This document shows, in pieces, positions 19,113 to 27,679 of a stretch of 64,000 nucleotides of DNA. The stretch comes from Sphingopyxis sp. L1A2A (GTDB lineage: Bacteria; Pseudomonadota; Alphaproteobacteria; Sphingomonadales; Sphingomonadaceae). The stretch lies in NCBI RefSeq assembly GCF_005502465.1, contig NZ_SCOT01000009.1:46860-110859 (forward strand), given 5' to 3'. Within the stretch, counting starts at the first letter, position 1. Each line of letters opens with the position of its first letter. The position numbers and the translations under genes are program-made. The notes under the pieces are model-generated. The model saw nothing but the letters and a program-made list of their open reading frames with translations, was not told the origin of the DNA and made no database searches.

Positions 19113-19481
19113 ATGGCGGAACGAGCAAGCGAGTCGGAGATGCAGGTGCTGTCGGCGCTGTGGGACGACGCCCCGCAGACCGCGGCCGACCTGACCAACC
19201 GCATCGGCAAAACCAATGGCTGGACGCAGGCGACGGTCAAGACCCTGCTCGCGCGGCTGGTCCAGAAGGGCGCGGTGACCGCCGCCGCCGACGGCCGCCG
19301 GTACCTCTATAGCCCCGCGATCGAGCGCGCCGACGCCGTCGGGGAGGAATCGCAGCGTTTTGTCGACCGCCTGTTCGGCGGCCGCGTCAGCCCACTGATC
19401 GCCCATCTCGCCGATCGCGAGGCGCTGACCGACACCGACATCGCCGAGATCGAGGCGCTGCTGCGGAGGCTCAAGTCATGA
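19113..19481 (+). CDS. BlaI/MecI/CopY family transcriptional repressor
   Basis: This 122-residue winged-helix repressor has a DNA-binding domain over residues 1-75 (SESEMQVLSALWDD, then NGWTQATVKTLLARLVQKG and GRRYLYSP) and a C-terminal dimer helix region (FVDRLFGGRVSPL). In this family the partner membrane peptidase cleaves the repressor between these parts. The start is ATG 19113 with GGGAGG upstream. It overlaps the M56 peptidase gene by four bases (ATGA). The perfect operator upstream suggests that it controls its own operon. Confidence 0.92.
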   Translation: MAERASESEMQVLSALWDDAPQTAADLTNRIGKTNGWTQATVKTLLARLVQKGAVTAAADGRRYLYSPAIERADAVGEESQRFVDRLFGGRVSPLIAHLADREALTDTDIAEIEALLRRLKS

Positions 19482-21163
19482 GCGCCGCGACATGGATGCA
19501 GGTGTGGAGCGACACGCTGCTCACCACCGGGCTGCTCGTCCTGGCGGTGCTGCTGGTCCGCAAGCCGTTCGCGCGCCATTTCGGGCCGCGGCTGGCGTAT
19601 AGCCTGTGGCTGATCCCGGCGCTGCGGCTGGTGCTGCCGCCGCTGCCGTTCGCCGATCCCGTGGCGGCGCCCGACAGCGGCGAAGCCATGCTGGTTGCGG
19701 TCGATATGGCAATGACCGCCCCGGTGATCCCGGCCTGGTCGATCGCCGATGCGATGCCCTATGTCTTTGTTTTATGGGCGATGGGCATGGCCGCAGTGCT
19801 CGCGATGGCGCTGCTGTCGCACCGCCGCTTCCGCGCCGAGGTGCTCGCCGAAGCGGTCGAGCTTGCGCCGATCGGGACGATCCGGCTGGTGATGACCGAC
19901 GCGGTCGACGGCCCCGTCGCCTTTGGCCTGTGGCATCGTATCGTCGCGGTGCCGCAGGATTTCTTTGCCCGCTATGCCGCCGACGAGCGCGCGCTCGCGG
20001 TCGATCATGAGCTGGCGCACCACCGGCACGGCGATTTGTGGGCCAATGCCGCGGCGCTCGTGCTGCTGGCGTCGCAATGGTTCAATCCGTTCGCGTGGCG
20101 CGCGATCCGCGCCTTTCGCTTCGATCAGGAGGCGGCGTGCGACGCGCGCGTGCTGACACTGGTCGATGGCGGGGCCGACCAGGACGCGCGCGGCGAGCGC
20201 ACCGCACGCTATGCGACCGCAATTGCCAAGGCAGCCGTCGGTTCGCGGCTGTCGCTGGCGGCGCCGATGGCGGTTCACGATAATTTGCAGGAGAGGCTGA
20301 CGATGTTGATGCGGAGGGATATTTCGAAACAGCGCGGGCTGGCGGGCCGGGTGCTGATCGGTGGGGCAACGCTGGCGGTGCTGGCGACGACCGCGACGCT
20401 GGTGCCGGCGGGGATCGTCACGGCGACGGCGCAGACGGTCGATATGGGCGAGCCGCCCGCGCCGCCACTGCCGCCCGAGGCACCGCTACCCCCCGAAGCG
20501 CCCGACGCCCCGGATGCCCCCGCCGCCCCAGAGGTCACGGTCTTCACCGACCACAGCGAAGACGTCACCACCGACAAGGATGGGAAAAAACGCGAAGTGC
20601 ATCGCATCGTCATCCGCCGCGACGGCGATGGTGAGGGCAAGGCACCGATGGTGATGTTTGCGCCCGCCGACGGCAAGGACAAGCTGCGCCGTATCGACGT
20701 CCGCATGCCGGGCAGCCTGTCGCGCGACGATGTGCTCGCGACGCTGAAGGAACAGGGCATCACCGGCCAGCAGGCCGAGGCGATCGCCGACAAGCTGGAA
20801 GCGAAACGCAAGGAACGGTTGCGCACGGTGCTGGCCCCGATGCCGCCGATGCCCCCCATGCCGCACGGCGCCTGGTCGTCGGTGCATGGTCAGACGATGG
20901 TGCTGGGCAAGTGCGGCGACAGCAAAAAAGCGGCGCCGATCGTCAACCGCGACGAGAGCGACGGCAACAAGCGCAGCCGCGTCGTCATGTTTGCCTGCAA
21001 CGACAGCGCCGAAGGCAAAGCGGCGCGGCTGTCGGCGCTCAAGAAAGCGCGCGAAGCCTTTGCCGAGGGCGAGCGTGCGCGCGGCCTGTCCGACGACATG
21101 CGCGCCAAGGTCGCCGCCGATCTGGACAAGGCGATCGCCGACTTCGAGAAATCGGACCACTAG
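19478..21163 (+). CDS. M56 family (BlaR1/MecR1-like) membrane metallopeptidase
   Basis: This 561-residue protein has three membrane helices near the N-terminus (about 14-27, 42-56, 93-113), the zinc site HELAH at 177-181 (DHELAHHRHGDLW) with a downstream acidic ligand region (FDQEAACDARVL), and a further membrane helix near 308-328. Beyond it comes a periplasmic part of about 230 residues that starts with a Pro/Ala/Glu-rich linker (repeats of PPEAP) and ends in a charged helical tail. The penicillin-binding sensor domain of true BlaR1 is absent, so the inducing signal is probably not a beta-lactam. It should inactivate the BlaI-type repressor encoded just upstream. Confidence 0.9.
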   Translation: MSAATWMQVWSDTLLTTGLLVLAVLLVRKPFARHFGPRLAYSLWLIPALRLVLPPLPFADPVAAPDSGEAMLVAVDMAMTAPVIPAWSIADAMPYVFVLWAMGMAAVLAMALLSHRRFRAEVLAEAVELAPIGTIRLVMTDAVDGPVAFGLWHRIVAVPQDFFARYAADERALAVDHELAHHRHGDLWANAAALVLLASQWFNPFAWRAIRAFRFDQEAACDARVLTLVDGGADQDARGERTARYATAIAKAAVGSRLSLAAPMAVHDNLQERLTMLMRRDISKQRGLAGRVLIGGATLAVLATTATLVPAGIVTATAQTVDMGEPPAPPLPPEAPLPPEAPDAPDAPAAPEVTVFTDHSEDVTTDKDGKKREVHRIVIRRDGDGEGKAPMVMFAPADGKDKLRRIDVRMPGSLSRDDVLATLKEQGITGQQAEAIADKLEAKRKERLRTVLAPMPPMPPMPHGAWSSVHGQTMVLGKCGDSKKAAPIVNRDESDGNKRSRVVMFACNDSAEGKAARLSALKKAREAFAEGERARGLSDDMRAKVAADLDKAIADFEKSDH

Positions 21164-21300
21164 GCCCGAACAGCTTCCGCGCCAGCCTTTGCTCCCCGGT
21201 GGGGCTGGCGGCAGGGGCGGGAAAGGGAGCGGGCGACCGCTCCCTTTTTCGTGTGGGTGGTCGAAATATTGTGCTTTGGGGTGGGGATCGAACATCGCTG

Positions 21301-21435
21301 ATCCTCCCCATCGACTTGCGATGGGGAGGGGGACCGCTCGCGAAGCGAGTGGTGGAGGGGCAGCAACGCTGCGTCGTTACCCCTCCGTCAGCGCTTCGCG
21401 CTGCCACCTCCCCATCGCAAGTCGATGGGGAGGAT
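21301..21435. repeat. Composite palindromic repeat, family A
   Basis: Two family-A hairpins, ATCCTCCCCATCG/CGATGGGGAGG (21301-21329) and CCTCCCCATCG/CGATGGGGAGG (21407-21433), flank an inner segment with CTCGCGAAGCGAG and CAGCGCTTCGCGCTG. The whole 135 bases read as one long imperfect palindrome. It fills most of the 364-base gap between the peptidase and the MBL gene; the rest of the gap holds nothing recognisable. Confidence 0.85.
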
Positions 21436-21527
21436 CGTTAGGTCTGCGATCGCCCGCAACCGGCCATTATCTGAAATGATCGCCGCCACCCCTTTCGTTC
21501 CGCCCCCCGCAATGCCACATGAGGTCC

Positions 21528-22445
21528 ATGAGCGAAGAAAAGCCCTGGCCCGACAGCATCCGCGCCGGCGATTGCGAGCAGCATGAGCCGCTCGTCCGCC
21601 GCGTGCTGGCGCCGAACCCGTCGCCCTATACTTTTACCGGCACCCAGACGTGGATCGTCGGCGCGGGCAGCGATGTTGCGGTGATCGATCCGGGGCCAAC
21701 CGGATCGGGGATGAGCATCGGTGATCCCGCCGACATCAATGGCATCGGCCATGTCGATGCCATCCTGCGCGCGACCCGCGGCCAGCGCGTCACTGCGATC
21801 CTGTGCACCCACACCCACCGCGACCACAGCCCCGCCGCGGCGCCGTTGAAAGCCGCGACCGGCGCGCCGATCATCGGCTGCGCGCCGCTGGCGATCCGCG
21901 ACGACGGTCCGCGCGCCGATTCGGCGTTCGATCCCGATTACGCCCCCGATCGGGTGTTGACCGACGGCGAGCGGATTTCGGGGGGCGGGTGGACAATCGA
22001 GGCGGTGGCGACACCGGGCCACACGTCGAACCACCTCTGTTTTGCGCTGCTCGAAAGCGGCGCGCTGTTCACCGGCGATCATGTCATGGCGTGGTCGACC
22101 AGCGTCGTCAGCCCGCCCGATGGCGACATGGCGGCCTATATGGCCAGCCTGTCGAAGCTGTATGAGCGGGGCGACCGCATCTATTATCCCGCGCACGGCC
22201 CCGCGGTGACCAAGCCGCGGCAGCTTGTCCGCGGCATGCTGGGGCACCGCAAGCAGCGCGAGCGGCAGATTGTGCGCGAGCTGGAAAAGGGAACCCGGGT
22301 CATCCCGGCGATGGTCGCGCATATGTACAAGGGGCTAGACCCGCGGCTGACCGGCGCCGCCGGACGTTCGGTGCTCGCGCATCTGTTCGACCTGCGCGCG
22401 CGCGGCGTGGTGCGCGAACGTGATGACGAATGGGAACTTGCCTGA
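21528..22445 (+). CDS. Metallo-beta-lactamase-fold hydrolase (LACTB2/glyoxalase II-like)
   Basis: A protein of about 305 residues with the full metal site: HTHRDH (HxHxDH), TPGHTSNH, FTGDHVM, and YPAHGP for the last ligand. The C-terminal helical extension (HRKQRERQIVREL, then a winged-helix-like end with VLAHLFDLRARGVV) is typical of the LACTB2-like branch, which contains thioester hydrolases and ribonucleases. It is not a recognised antibiotic-resistance enzyme. I chose ATG 21528, which has GAGG just upstream; ATG 21519 would add three residues. The next gene starts one base after the stop. Confidence 0.88.
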   Translation: MSEEKPWPDSIRAGDCEQHEPLVRRVLAPNPSPYTFTGTQTWIVGAGSDVAVIDPGPTGSGMSIGDPADINGIGHVDAILRATRGQRVTAILCTHTHRDHSPAAAPLKAATGAPIIGCAPLAIRDDGPRADSAFDPDYAPDRVLTDGERISGGGWTIEAVATPGHTSNHLCFALLESGALFTGDHVMAWSTSVVSPPDGDMAAYMASLSKLYERGDRIYYPAHGPAVTKPRQLVRGMLGHRKQRERQIVRELEKGTRVIPAMVAHMYKGLDPRLTGAAGRSVLAHLFDLRARGVVRERDDEWELA

Positions 22446-22446
22446 C

Positions 22447-23250
22447 ATGCTTTTGACGATGCTGCTCGCCGCCGCGCAGCCCGCCGCCGACACCGCGCCC
22501 GCCGCCGCGCAATCGCGCATTATGGACCTGATCGCCCGCGAAGGCGGCCAGCATTGCCTGCCCGAAGGTCAGCTATGTTTCGAACTGTCGAACAGTGCCG
22601 ACACGGGTGAGGGGCCAGCCAGTCTGATTGTTTCTTTCCCGGGGTCAGGCGATACCGGAAAAACCTCGCTGCCGCTCCCCGCCTTTGCGGATGATCCACA
22701 AGGGTTGCGGCTGTGGCCGCAAATCGTCTCGGTGCGCAGCGGCGACGAAGCTGACGGGCGGGAAGGGCTGGAGATGCTGGTCGGGGTGATCGGTGAGCAG
22801 CGCGCGATGTATTCGGGTGGCGGCGGTTCGGGCGCGCGGCTTCACCTGCTGCGCTTTGGCATGGCGCCACACGCGATCGGGCTTAGCGGCGAAGTGCTCG
22901 ATGTTGTCTGGAACAGCGCGCTGATGATCCGCGCCTGTTTTTCCGAGCAGGACGCGAAGGACCGGCTCGACGCCTGCCACGACGAATATGAATTCAAAGC
23001 GGTGCTGAAACCCGGTCCGGACGATGGCGGCGAATTGCCGCCGCTGACCTATCGCAGCTTTGCCACCGCCTATCCGCAGACGTCGCGGCGGAGCGAGGAC
23101 AATAGCGGGCAGAAGCTCAAGAAGAGCGATCTCGCGCATTGGAAAGACGCCGAGTGCAGCTATGAACGCGTGCTGCGCCACAATCCTGCGACGGGCCGTT
23201 ACGAAATGGATCGCCCCGCGCCCGATTGTTCGGTCTATACAACCCCATGA
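22447..23250 (+). CDS. Hypothetical exported protein
   Basis: A 267-residue protein with a short hydrophobic N-terminus (MLLTMLLAAAQPAADTAPAAA) that looks like a signal peptide. The mature part has several cysteines (QHCLPEGQLCFEL, IRACF, DACHDEYEF, ECSYE, DCSVY), consistent with disulfides in the periplasm. I recognise no family. It sits between the MBL hydrolase and a DUF4230 protein; its stop overlaps the next start (ATGA), so the three form one operon. Confidence 0.7.
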   Translation: MLLTMLLAAAQPAADTAPAAAQSRIMDLIAREGGQHCLPEGQLCFELSNSADTGEGPASLIVSFPGSGDTGKTSLPLPAFADDPQGLRLWPQIVSVRSGDEADGREGLEMLVGVIGEQRAMYSGGGGSGARLHLLRFGMAPHAIGLSGEVLDVVWNSALMIRACFSEQDAKDRLDACHDEYEFKAVLKPGPDDGGELPPLTYRSFATAYPQTSRRSEDNSGQKLKKSDLAHWKDAECSYERVLRHNPATGRYEMDRPAPDCSVYTTP

Positions 23251-23894
23251 CCTCGACTCCTTCCTCGCCCGCACCGCGCCTCGCCGGGCGCCTGATCCTG
23301 CTCGCTGCGGCGGCGATGCTCCTTCTTGCCGTGTGGTGGGCGGTATCGGCGTGGCGCGACTGGCAACGGGGCTATGACCCCGAAACCGTCGTGGCTGCGA
23401 GCCTGCAGGGTTTGCAGGAACAGAATATCCTCGTGCCGTTCACCGCGCGCTACGTTGCGGTTGTCACCTCGACGCAGAGCCGACTTGGGCTGAGCGCGAA
23501 AAAGACGCTGATCATGCCAGGCACGGTGCGTTATGAGGTCGATCTGGGCAAGCTCAAGCAAGCCGATCTCGACTGGGATGCCGCGACCAGGGCGCTGACC
23601 GTTACCCTGCCGCCGCTGCGGCTCGCGGGCCCCGAAATCGACCTCGATGCGATCAGCGAGTTTCGCGATGGCGCGATCCTGCTGACGCTGACCGACGCCG
23701 AAGCCTCGCTCGACGCCGCCAACCGCAAGGCGGCGCAGGCCGAACTGATCAAGCAGGCGAAGGGGGCGACCCCGATGCGGCTGGCCCAGGGCGCGGCGCG
23801 GGCGGCCATCGAGCAGAGTTTCGCGATGCCGCTCAAGGCCGCGGGCATCGACGCCACGGTCACCGCGCGCTTTGCCAATACCCCTGCTGGCTAG
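23247..23894 (+). CDS. DUF4230 domain protein, membrane anchored
   Basis: A protein of 215 residues with one N-terminal membrane helix (about 14-35, LAGRLILLAAAAMLLLAVWW), then an external domain with LVPFTARYVAVVTSTQSR and LIMPGTVRYEVDLGKL, which matches the DUF4230 pattern. The C-terminal part is helical (ANRKAAQAELIKQAK). The family has no assigned function. The ATGA overlap with the preceding gene shows coupling. Confidence 0.78.
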   Translation: MTSTPSSPAPRLAGRLILLAAAAMLLLAVWWAVSAWRDWQRGYDPETVVAASLQGLQEQNILVPFTARYVAVVTSTQSRLGLSAKKTLIMPGTVRYEVDLGKLKQADLDWDAATRALTVTLPPLRLAGPEIDLDAISEFRDGAILLTLTDAEASLDAANRKAAQAELIKQAKGATPMRLAQGAARAAIEQSFAMPLKAAGIDATVTARFANTPAG

Positions 23895-23961
23895 GCGGGC
23901 TTTCGCGCGGCGTCATCCTTCGCTAGTCTGGCCCCAATTCCGGCCGACTGGGGGGTGTGGC

Positions 23962-24675
23962 ATGGCAACGACGGCAGCGGGCGCAGAGCGCGCCGAACTT
24001 TTCTGGCAGCGCATGGCAATCGGCCTCGCGCTTTTCATCATCCTCGGCTTCCTGCAATTCGCGTTGCGCGGTTTTGTCGATCCGGTCGCCGCGCCCTTCT
24101 GGGTGCACCTGCACGGCGGACTGATGCTCGCCTGGCTCGGGCTGCTGGTGGTGCAACCGACGCTGGTATCGCGGCAGAATATGGCGCTGCACCGGCGGCT
24201 CGGTTGGACCGGCGCCACGCTCGCGATCATCATCACCGGGCTGGGGATATTCACCGGGATCGCGTCGCTGGTGCTCGGCCGTTTTCCGCCCTTTTTCTCG
24301 CCGCCCTATTTTCTCGCGCTGACCTTCATCGAATCGCTGGTGTTCGGCTTGATGGTGTGGGCGGCGGTGCGGCGGCGCCACACGACGGCGTGGCACCGGC
24401 GGTTGATGATCGGGGCGACGATCATCATCCTCGAACCCGCGCTCGGCCGCATCCTGCCGATGCCGCTGATGATCGGCTGGTCCGACATTCCGATCGGGCT
24501 GATCCAGCTGGGCGTGGTCGGCATTATCGTGATGTATGACCGCCGGACGCTGGGCAGCGTGCATCCCGCAACAAAGGCGATCGCGGTGATTGTCATCGCG
24601 GTGCGGCTCACCATCTATCTGGTGGCTTTGACACCCCCTGTCATTGCGCTCGCGGACCGGCTGGTTGGCGGCTGA
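23962..24675 (+). CDS. Multi-pass membrane protein of unknown function
   Basis: A protein of 237 residues with about seven hydrophobic segments. His residues sit in or next to helices (HLHGGLMLAW, ALHRRLGW, AWHRRLMIG), a pattern often seen in haem-binding or DUF2306-like membrane proteins, but I cannot assign a family with confidence. ATG 23962 follows GGGGGG-rich sequence; an upstream frame overlapping the DUF4230 gene reads as non-coding. There is no strong link to its neighbours. Confidence 0.75.
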   Translation: MATTAAGAERAELFWQRMAIGLALFIILGFLQFALRGFVDPVAAPFWVHLHGGLMLAWLGLLVVQPTLVSRQNMALHRRLGWTGATLAIIITGLGIFTGIASLVLGRFPPFFSPPYFLALTFIESLVFGLMVWAAVRRRHTTAWHRRLMIGATIIILEPALGRILPMPLMIGWSDIPIGLIQLGVVGIIVMYDRRTLGSVHPATKAIAVIVIAVRLTIYLVALTPPVIALADRLVGG

Positions 24676-24745
24676 CGCCGCGTTGCCCTGTCCGGGGTCG
24701 CGGTGTAGGGGGGTGGCCAAGGCAAAAGCCAGATAAGGAAAAGCG

Positions 24746-25735
24746 ATGACTGCTCCCATCCGCGAGAATCTCTCGGGCGTTGACCTGCGCGCCGAAATCG
24801 AACGCCTGCGCAAGGACCGCAACGCGGTAATCCTGGCGCATTATTACCAAAAGCCCGAGATTCAGGATCTGGCCGATTTCGTCGGCGATTCGCTGGAGTT
24901 GTCGCGCAAGGCCGCCGACACCGACGCCGATGTCATCGCGTTCTGCGGCGTGAAGTTCATGGCCGAGACGGCAAAGATCCTGAGCCCCGAAAAGATCGTG
25001 ATCCTGCCCGACATGGATGCCGGGTGCAGCCTGGAAGACAGCTGCCCGCCCGAACAGTTCAAACGCTTCCGCGAAAAGCACCCCGACCATATCGCGCTGA
25101 CCTACATCAACTGCTCGGCGGCGGTGAAGGCGCTGAGCGACATCATCGTCACCTCGTCGAGCGCCGAGACGATCATCAGCCAGATTCCCGAAAACCAGCC
25201 GATCATCTTTGGCCCCGACCGCCATCTGGGCGGTTATCTCAACCGCAAGTTCGGGCGCGAGATGCTGCTGTGGCCCGGCGTGTGCATCGTCCACGAAGCG
25301 TTCAGCGAGACCGAGCTGATCAAGCTGAAGGCGCAGCACCCCGGCGCCCCGGTCGCGGCGCATCCCGAATGTCCGCCGCACATCGTCGACCATGCCGACT
25401 ATGTCGGATCGACCAGCGGCATCCTGCAATTCGCCAAGAGCTTTCCCGGCGACACGCTGATTGTCGCCACCGAGCCGCACATCATCCACCAGATGGAGCT
25501 GGCGATCCCCGAAAAGACCTTCATCGGGGCGCCGGGCGCCGACGGCAACTGCAACTGCAACATCTGTCCGTATATGGCGCTCAACACGATGGAGAAACTC
25601 TACCTCGCGCTGCGCGACCTGAAACCGCAGATCGAGATGGAGGAAGGGCTGCGGCTGGCGGCACGCAAAAGCCTCGACCGGATGCTGGAGATGGCATCGG
25701 GGACGATCGGCAAGGGTGATCTGGGACGGGCGTGA
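24746..25735 (+). CDS. nadA: Quinolinate synthase
   Basis: This 329-residue iron-sulfur enzyme condenses iminoaspartate with dihydroxyacetone phosphate to form quinolinate in NAD synthesis. Motifs include VILAHYYQKPEIQDLADFVGDSL, FCGVKFMAETAKIL, the cluster and substrate regions DAGCSLEDSC, INCSAAVKALSD, HPECPP, and CNCNICPYM. A ribosome site (AAGGAAAAG) precedes the start. nadB and nadC are not in the window, so it stands alone here. A 9-bp perfect hairpin (AGCGAGTCG/CGACTCGCT, 25743-25766) lies 8 bases after the stop, without a T-run. Confidence 0.97.
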   Translation: MTAPIRENLSGVDLRAEIERLRKDRNAVILAHYYQKPEIQDLADFVGDSLELSRKAADTDADVIAFCGVKFMAETAKILSPEKIVILPDMDAGCSLEDSCPPEQFKRFREKHPDHIALTYINCSAAVKALSDIIVTSSSAETIISQIPENQPIIFGPDRHLGGYLNRKFGREMLLWPGVCIVHEAFSETELIKLKAQHPGAPVAAHPECPPHIVDHADYVGSTSGILQFAKSFPGDTLIVATEPHIIHQMELAIPEKTFIGAPGADGNCNCNICPYMALNTMEKLYLALRDLKPQIEMEEGLRLAARKSLDRMLEMASGTIGKGDLGRA

Positions 25736-26696
25736 TCGCTGAAGCGAGTCGCGTTTTCGACTCGCTACCACGAGTCGGCGGAACGTCGACGGCTCGATAA
25801 GCGGCAAATTCGAATCCGAAAATGCTGCATGCTTGTTACAAAAATGCTGCACCGAATCCGCTTGTTGCTAATACCGGACTTATCCACAGCAGCCGACGTT
25901 CGGGAGGGGCATTTGGGCGTTTTTCGGTTGGCTGCCCGAATGCTTCATGTCAGCTTCAAATCATCGGACGACAGAGACGAAAGACCGCCGGGACATCAAG
26001 GGTAGTTGCAAGACTAGCCAGAAGAGAACGGACTGGTTTTACGAGGAAATCGACCGATAGCCTGGTCACGGAACGTAGCGATTCCCACGAGTTGATGCGG
26101 ACCCGATCGGGTACAGGAAATGCAGTCCATCGCTTGGAACGGCGACTGCTTCGGCAGAGACCCGGAAGAGATGATGAAGGGCTTTCCAGGTGCGGCCGGC
26201 CCCCGAAAGGGGGCCGACCAAACCGTCGCCGGATTGTTCCGGCGTGCGCCGCAACGCATCGTTTTGCGGGCTGCTGATCGCAAGAGAAGCGGACCGGGAT
26301 GGAGTGAGGCGGAGTACGTGGGGCAAAGCCGGATAGTGGGGGTTGGCAGCGATGTCGGCCCCCATTTCGTTTGGCATTTCGTTTGGGTGCAGCGCGCGGC
26401 GCCGCCCGGCCCCCCGATTTTCTCCACCCCATTTTCCGAGTTTATTTCCGCATCTGTGACGTCCGTCACATCGCGGTCAAACAAGGCTGCTTAACCCGGT
26501 CGTTGCGACCCGGAGCAGTTCTTGATCTGGAACTGATCCCACTTTCCCGGCCGCGCCCGTTCGGGCCGGCCGGGAACCTTTCGCTCCCCTTCCGCATTAT
26601 CTTCGCATCGTTGAAACGATGTCCGGGCGCGACCGGACGTTTGAAAATGCTTCGCCGGGTGTCGGCGTCTGCCCGGCGGTTCAGGAAGGGATTAAC
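25736..26696. other. 961-base stretch without a convincing gene
   Basis: No frame on either strand has coding character. Visible features: a hairpin after nadA (25743-25766); the sequence ATGCTGC appearing twice close together around TTGTTACAAAA (about 25823-25856); a perfect DnaA-box match TTATCCACA at 25880-25888; a 9-bp inverted repeat with one G-T pair (25910-25942, CATTTGGGC/GCCCGAATG); GGCCCCC-type hairpins near 26195-26220; and a GC-rich lead to the GlsB gene. It could hold a non-coding RNA, a replication-related site or a decayed gene. Confidence 0.45.
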
Positions 26697-26960
26697 ATGG
26701 GTTTGATTATCACTTTGATCGTCGGCGGCATCATCGGTTGGCTGGCGAGCATCGTCATGCGCACCGATGCGCAGCAAGGCATCATATTGAATGTCGTCGT
26801 CGGCATTGTCGGGGCGTTCCTCGGCAATTTCCTCGGCAGCTTTTTCGGTATGGGCGCCAGCCTCGACACCTTCAGCCCGATCGGCCTGTTGTGGGCGTTC
26901 ATCGGTGCGGTGGTACTGCTCGGCATCGTCAACCTGGTTCGCCGCGGCAGCGTTCGTTAA
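26697..26960 (+). CDS. GlsB/YeaQ/YmgE family small membrane protein
   Basis: An 87-residue protein with three hydrophobic segments and the family pattern IGWLASIVMRTDAQQGI...NVVVGIVGAFLG, ending with a basic tail RRGSVR. This family, called transglycosylase-associated, often responds to envelope stress; its biochemical role is not settled. The start ATG 26697 has AGGAAGGG upstream. It is followed 154 bases later by a close paralogue. Confidence 0.88.
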   Translation: MGLIITLIVGGIIGWLASIVMRTDAQQGIILNVVVGIVGAFLGNFLGSFFGMGASLDTFSPIGLLWAFIGAVVLLGIVNLVRRGSVR

Positions 26961-27114
26961 GTAAAACGGCATGGCGGCGGTGCGGGGTCGCACCGCCGCC
27001 ATTCTGCCGCGCCTATCCCGCCGAGCCATAGTGCTAGGCGATTTCAAATATCTGGGTTACCAAAGACATGCCCGCAATGTCGGGCGACACCAATGATCGT
27101 AGGGGGTCAATATC

Positions 27115-27384
27115 ATGGATTTCATTATCGCAATCGTCATGGGCGGCGTTATCGGCTGGCTGGCCAGCATCGTGATGCGCACCGATGCCCAGCAGGGCAT
27201 TTTCCTGAACATCATCGTCGGCTGTATCGGCTCGATCCTCGGTCGCTTTCTGTTCGGCCAGTTTCTGGGCGGCGGTCACCTGCGCGGTAACGCCTTTGAC
27301 CCGATGACCCTGCTCACCGCCTTTATCGGTGCGGTCGTGCTGCTCGCCATCGTCAACCTCGTGCGGCGCGGTCGCGTTCGCTGA
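27115..27384 (+). CDS. GlsB/YeaQ/YmgE family small membrane protein, second copy
   Basis: An 89-residue paralogue of the preceding gene. The core GWLASIVMRTDAQQGI and the end FIGAVVLLAIVNLVRRG are nearly identical, while the loop between helices two and three differs (GGGHLRGNAFDPMTLL). The arrangement points to tandem duplication followed by divergence. GTAGGGGG is the ribosome site. A clear terminator follows. Confidence 0.88.
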   Translation: MDFIIAIVMGGVIGWLASIVMRTDAQQGIFLNIIVGCIGSILGRFLFGQFLGGGHLRGNAFDPMTLLTAFIGAVVLLAIVNLVRRGRVR

Positions 27385-27430
27385 AACGATCGACAAACCG
27401 GCCTTTGATCCTTTGGGATTGGCCGGATCA

Positions 27431-27465
27431 AAGGGTGGCGGGCCGACAGGCGCGCCGCCCTTTTT
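27431..27465 (+). terminator. Intrinsic terminator after the GlsB pair
   Basis: GGGTGGCG and CGCCGCCC (one G-T pair) with a 12-base loop, then TTTTT. It separates the two small membrane genes from the efflux operon. Confidence 0.85.
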
Positions 27466-27679
27466 CATGTCCGCAACCACTGGAAATCGCGGCGATACCC
27501 GCTTATGAACCACGCGCCGAGGGGGCGGTGAGGCGGCGAAGTTTGACCTCTTGCCAGCGGTGGTTTAATTAGGTAATACACCTCATACGGGATTTCGGTC
27601 CTGTCGTGCGGGTCTGAGGGGGCGAAGCGCTGTCGCGCTTGCCGCATCGGCTGCCGCACCGGGCAGGAAGGCATTCGGC

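Noticed and set aside
19478..21163. Calling the M56 peptidase a BlaR1 beta-lactam sensor
   Set aside because: The penicillin-binding domain is missing and no beta-lactamase gene is nearby; the MBL-fold gene downstream is of a non-resistance type.
25804..25818. TTCGAATCC that looks like a tRNA T-loop
   Set aside because: No acceptor, D or anticodon arms fit around it.
24641..25852. 403-codon frame opposite nadA
   Set aside because: It is antisense to nadA, whose motifs are all present.
25880..25888. Reading the DnaA box as the chromosome origin
   Set aside because: Only one perfect box is seen, with no cluster of boxes, no clear AT-rich unwinding region and no usual origin neighbours.
26014..26484. 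156-codon minus-strand frame in the gene-free stretch
   Set aside because: No ribosome site, odd composition (Pro/Ser/Cys/Arg-rich) and no domain pattern; more likely non-coding.
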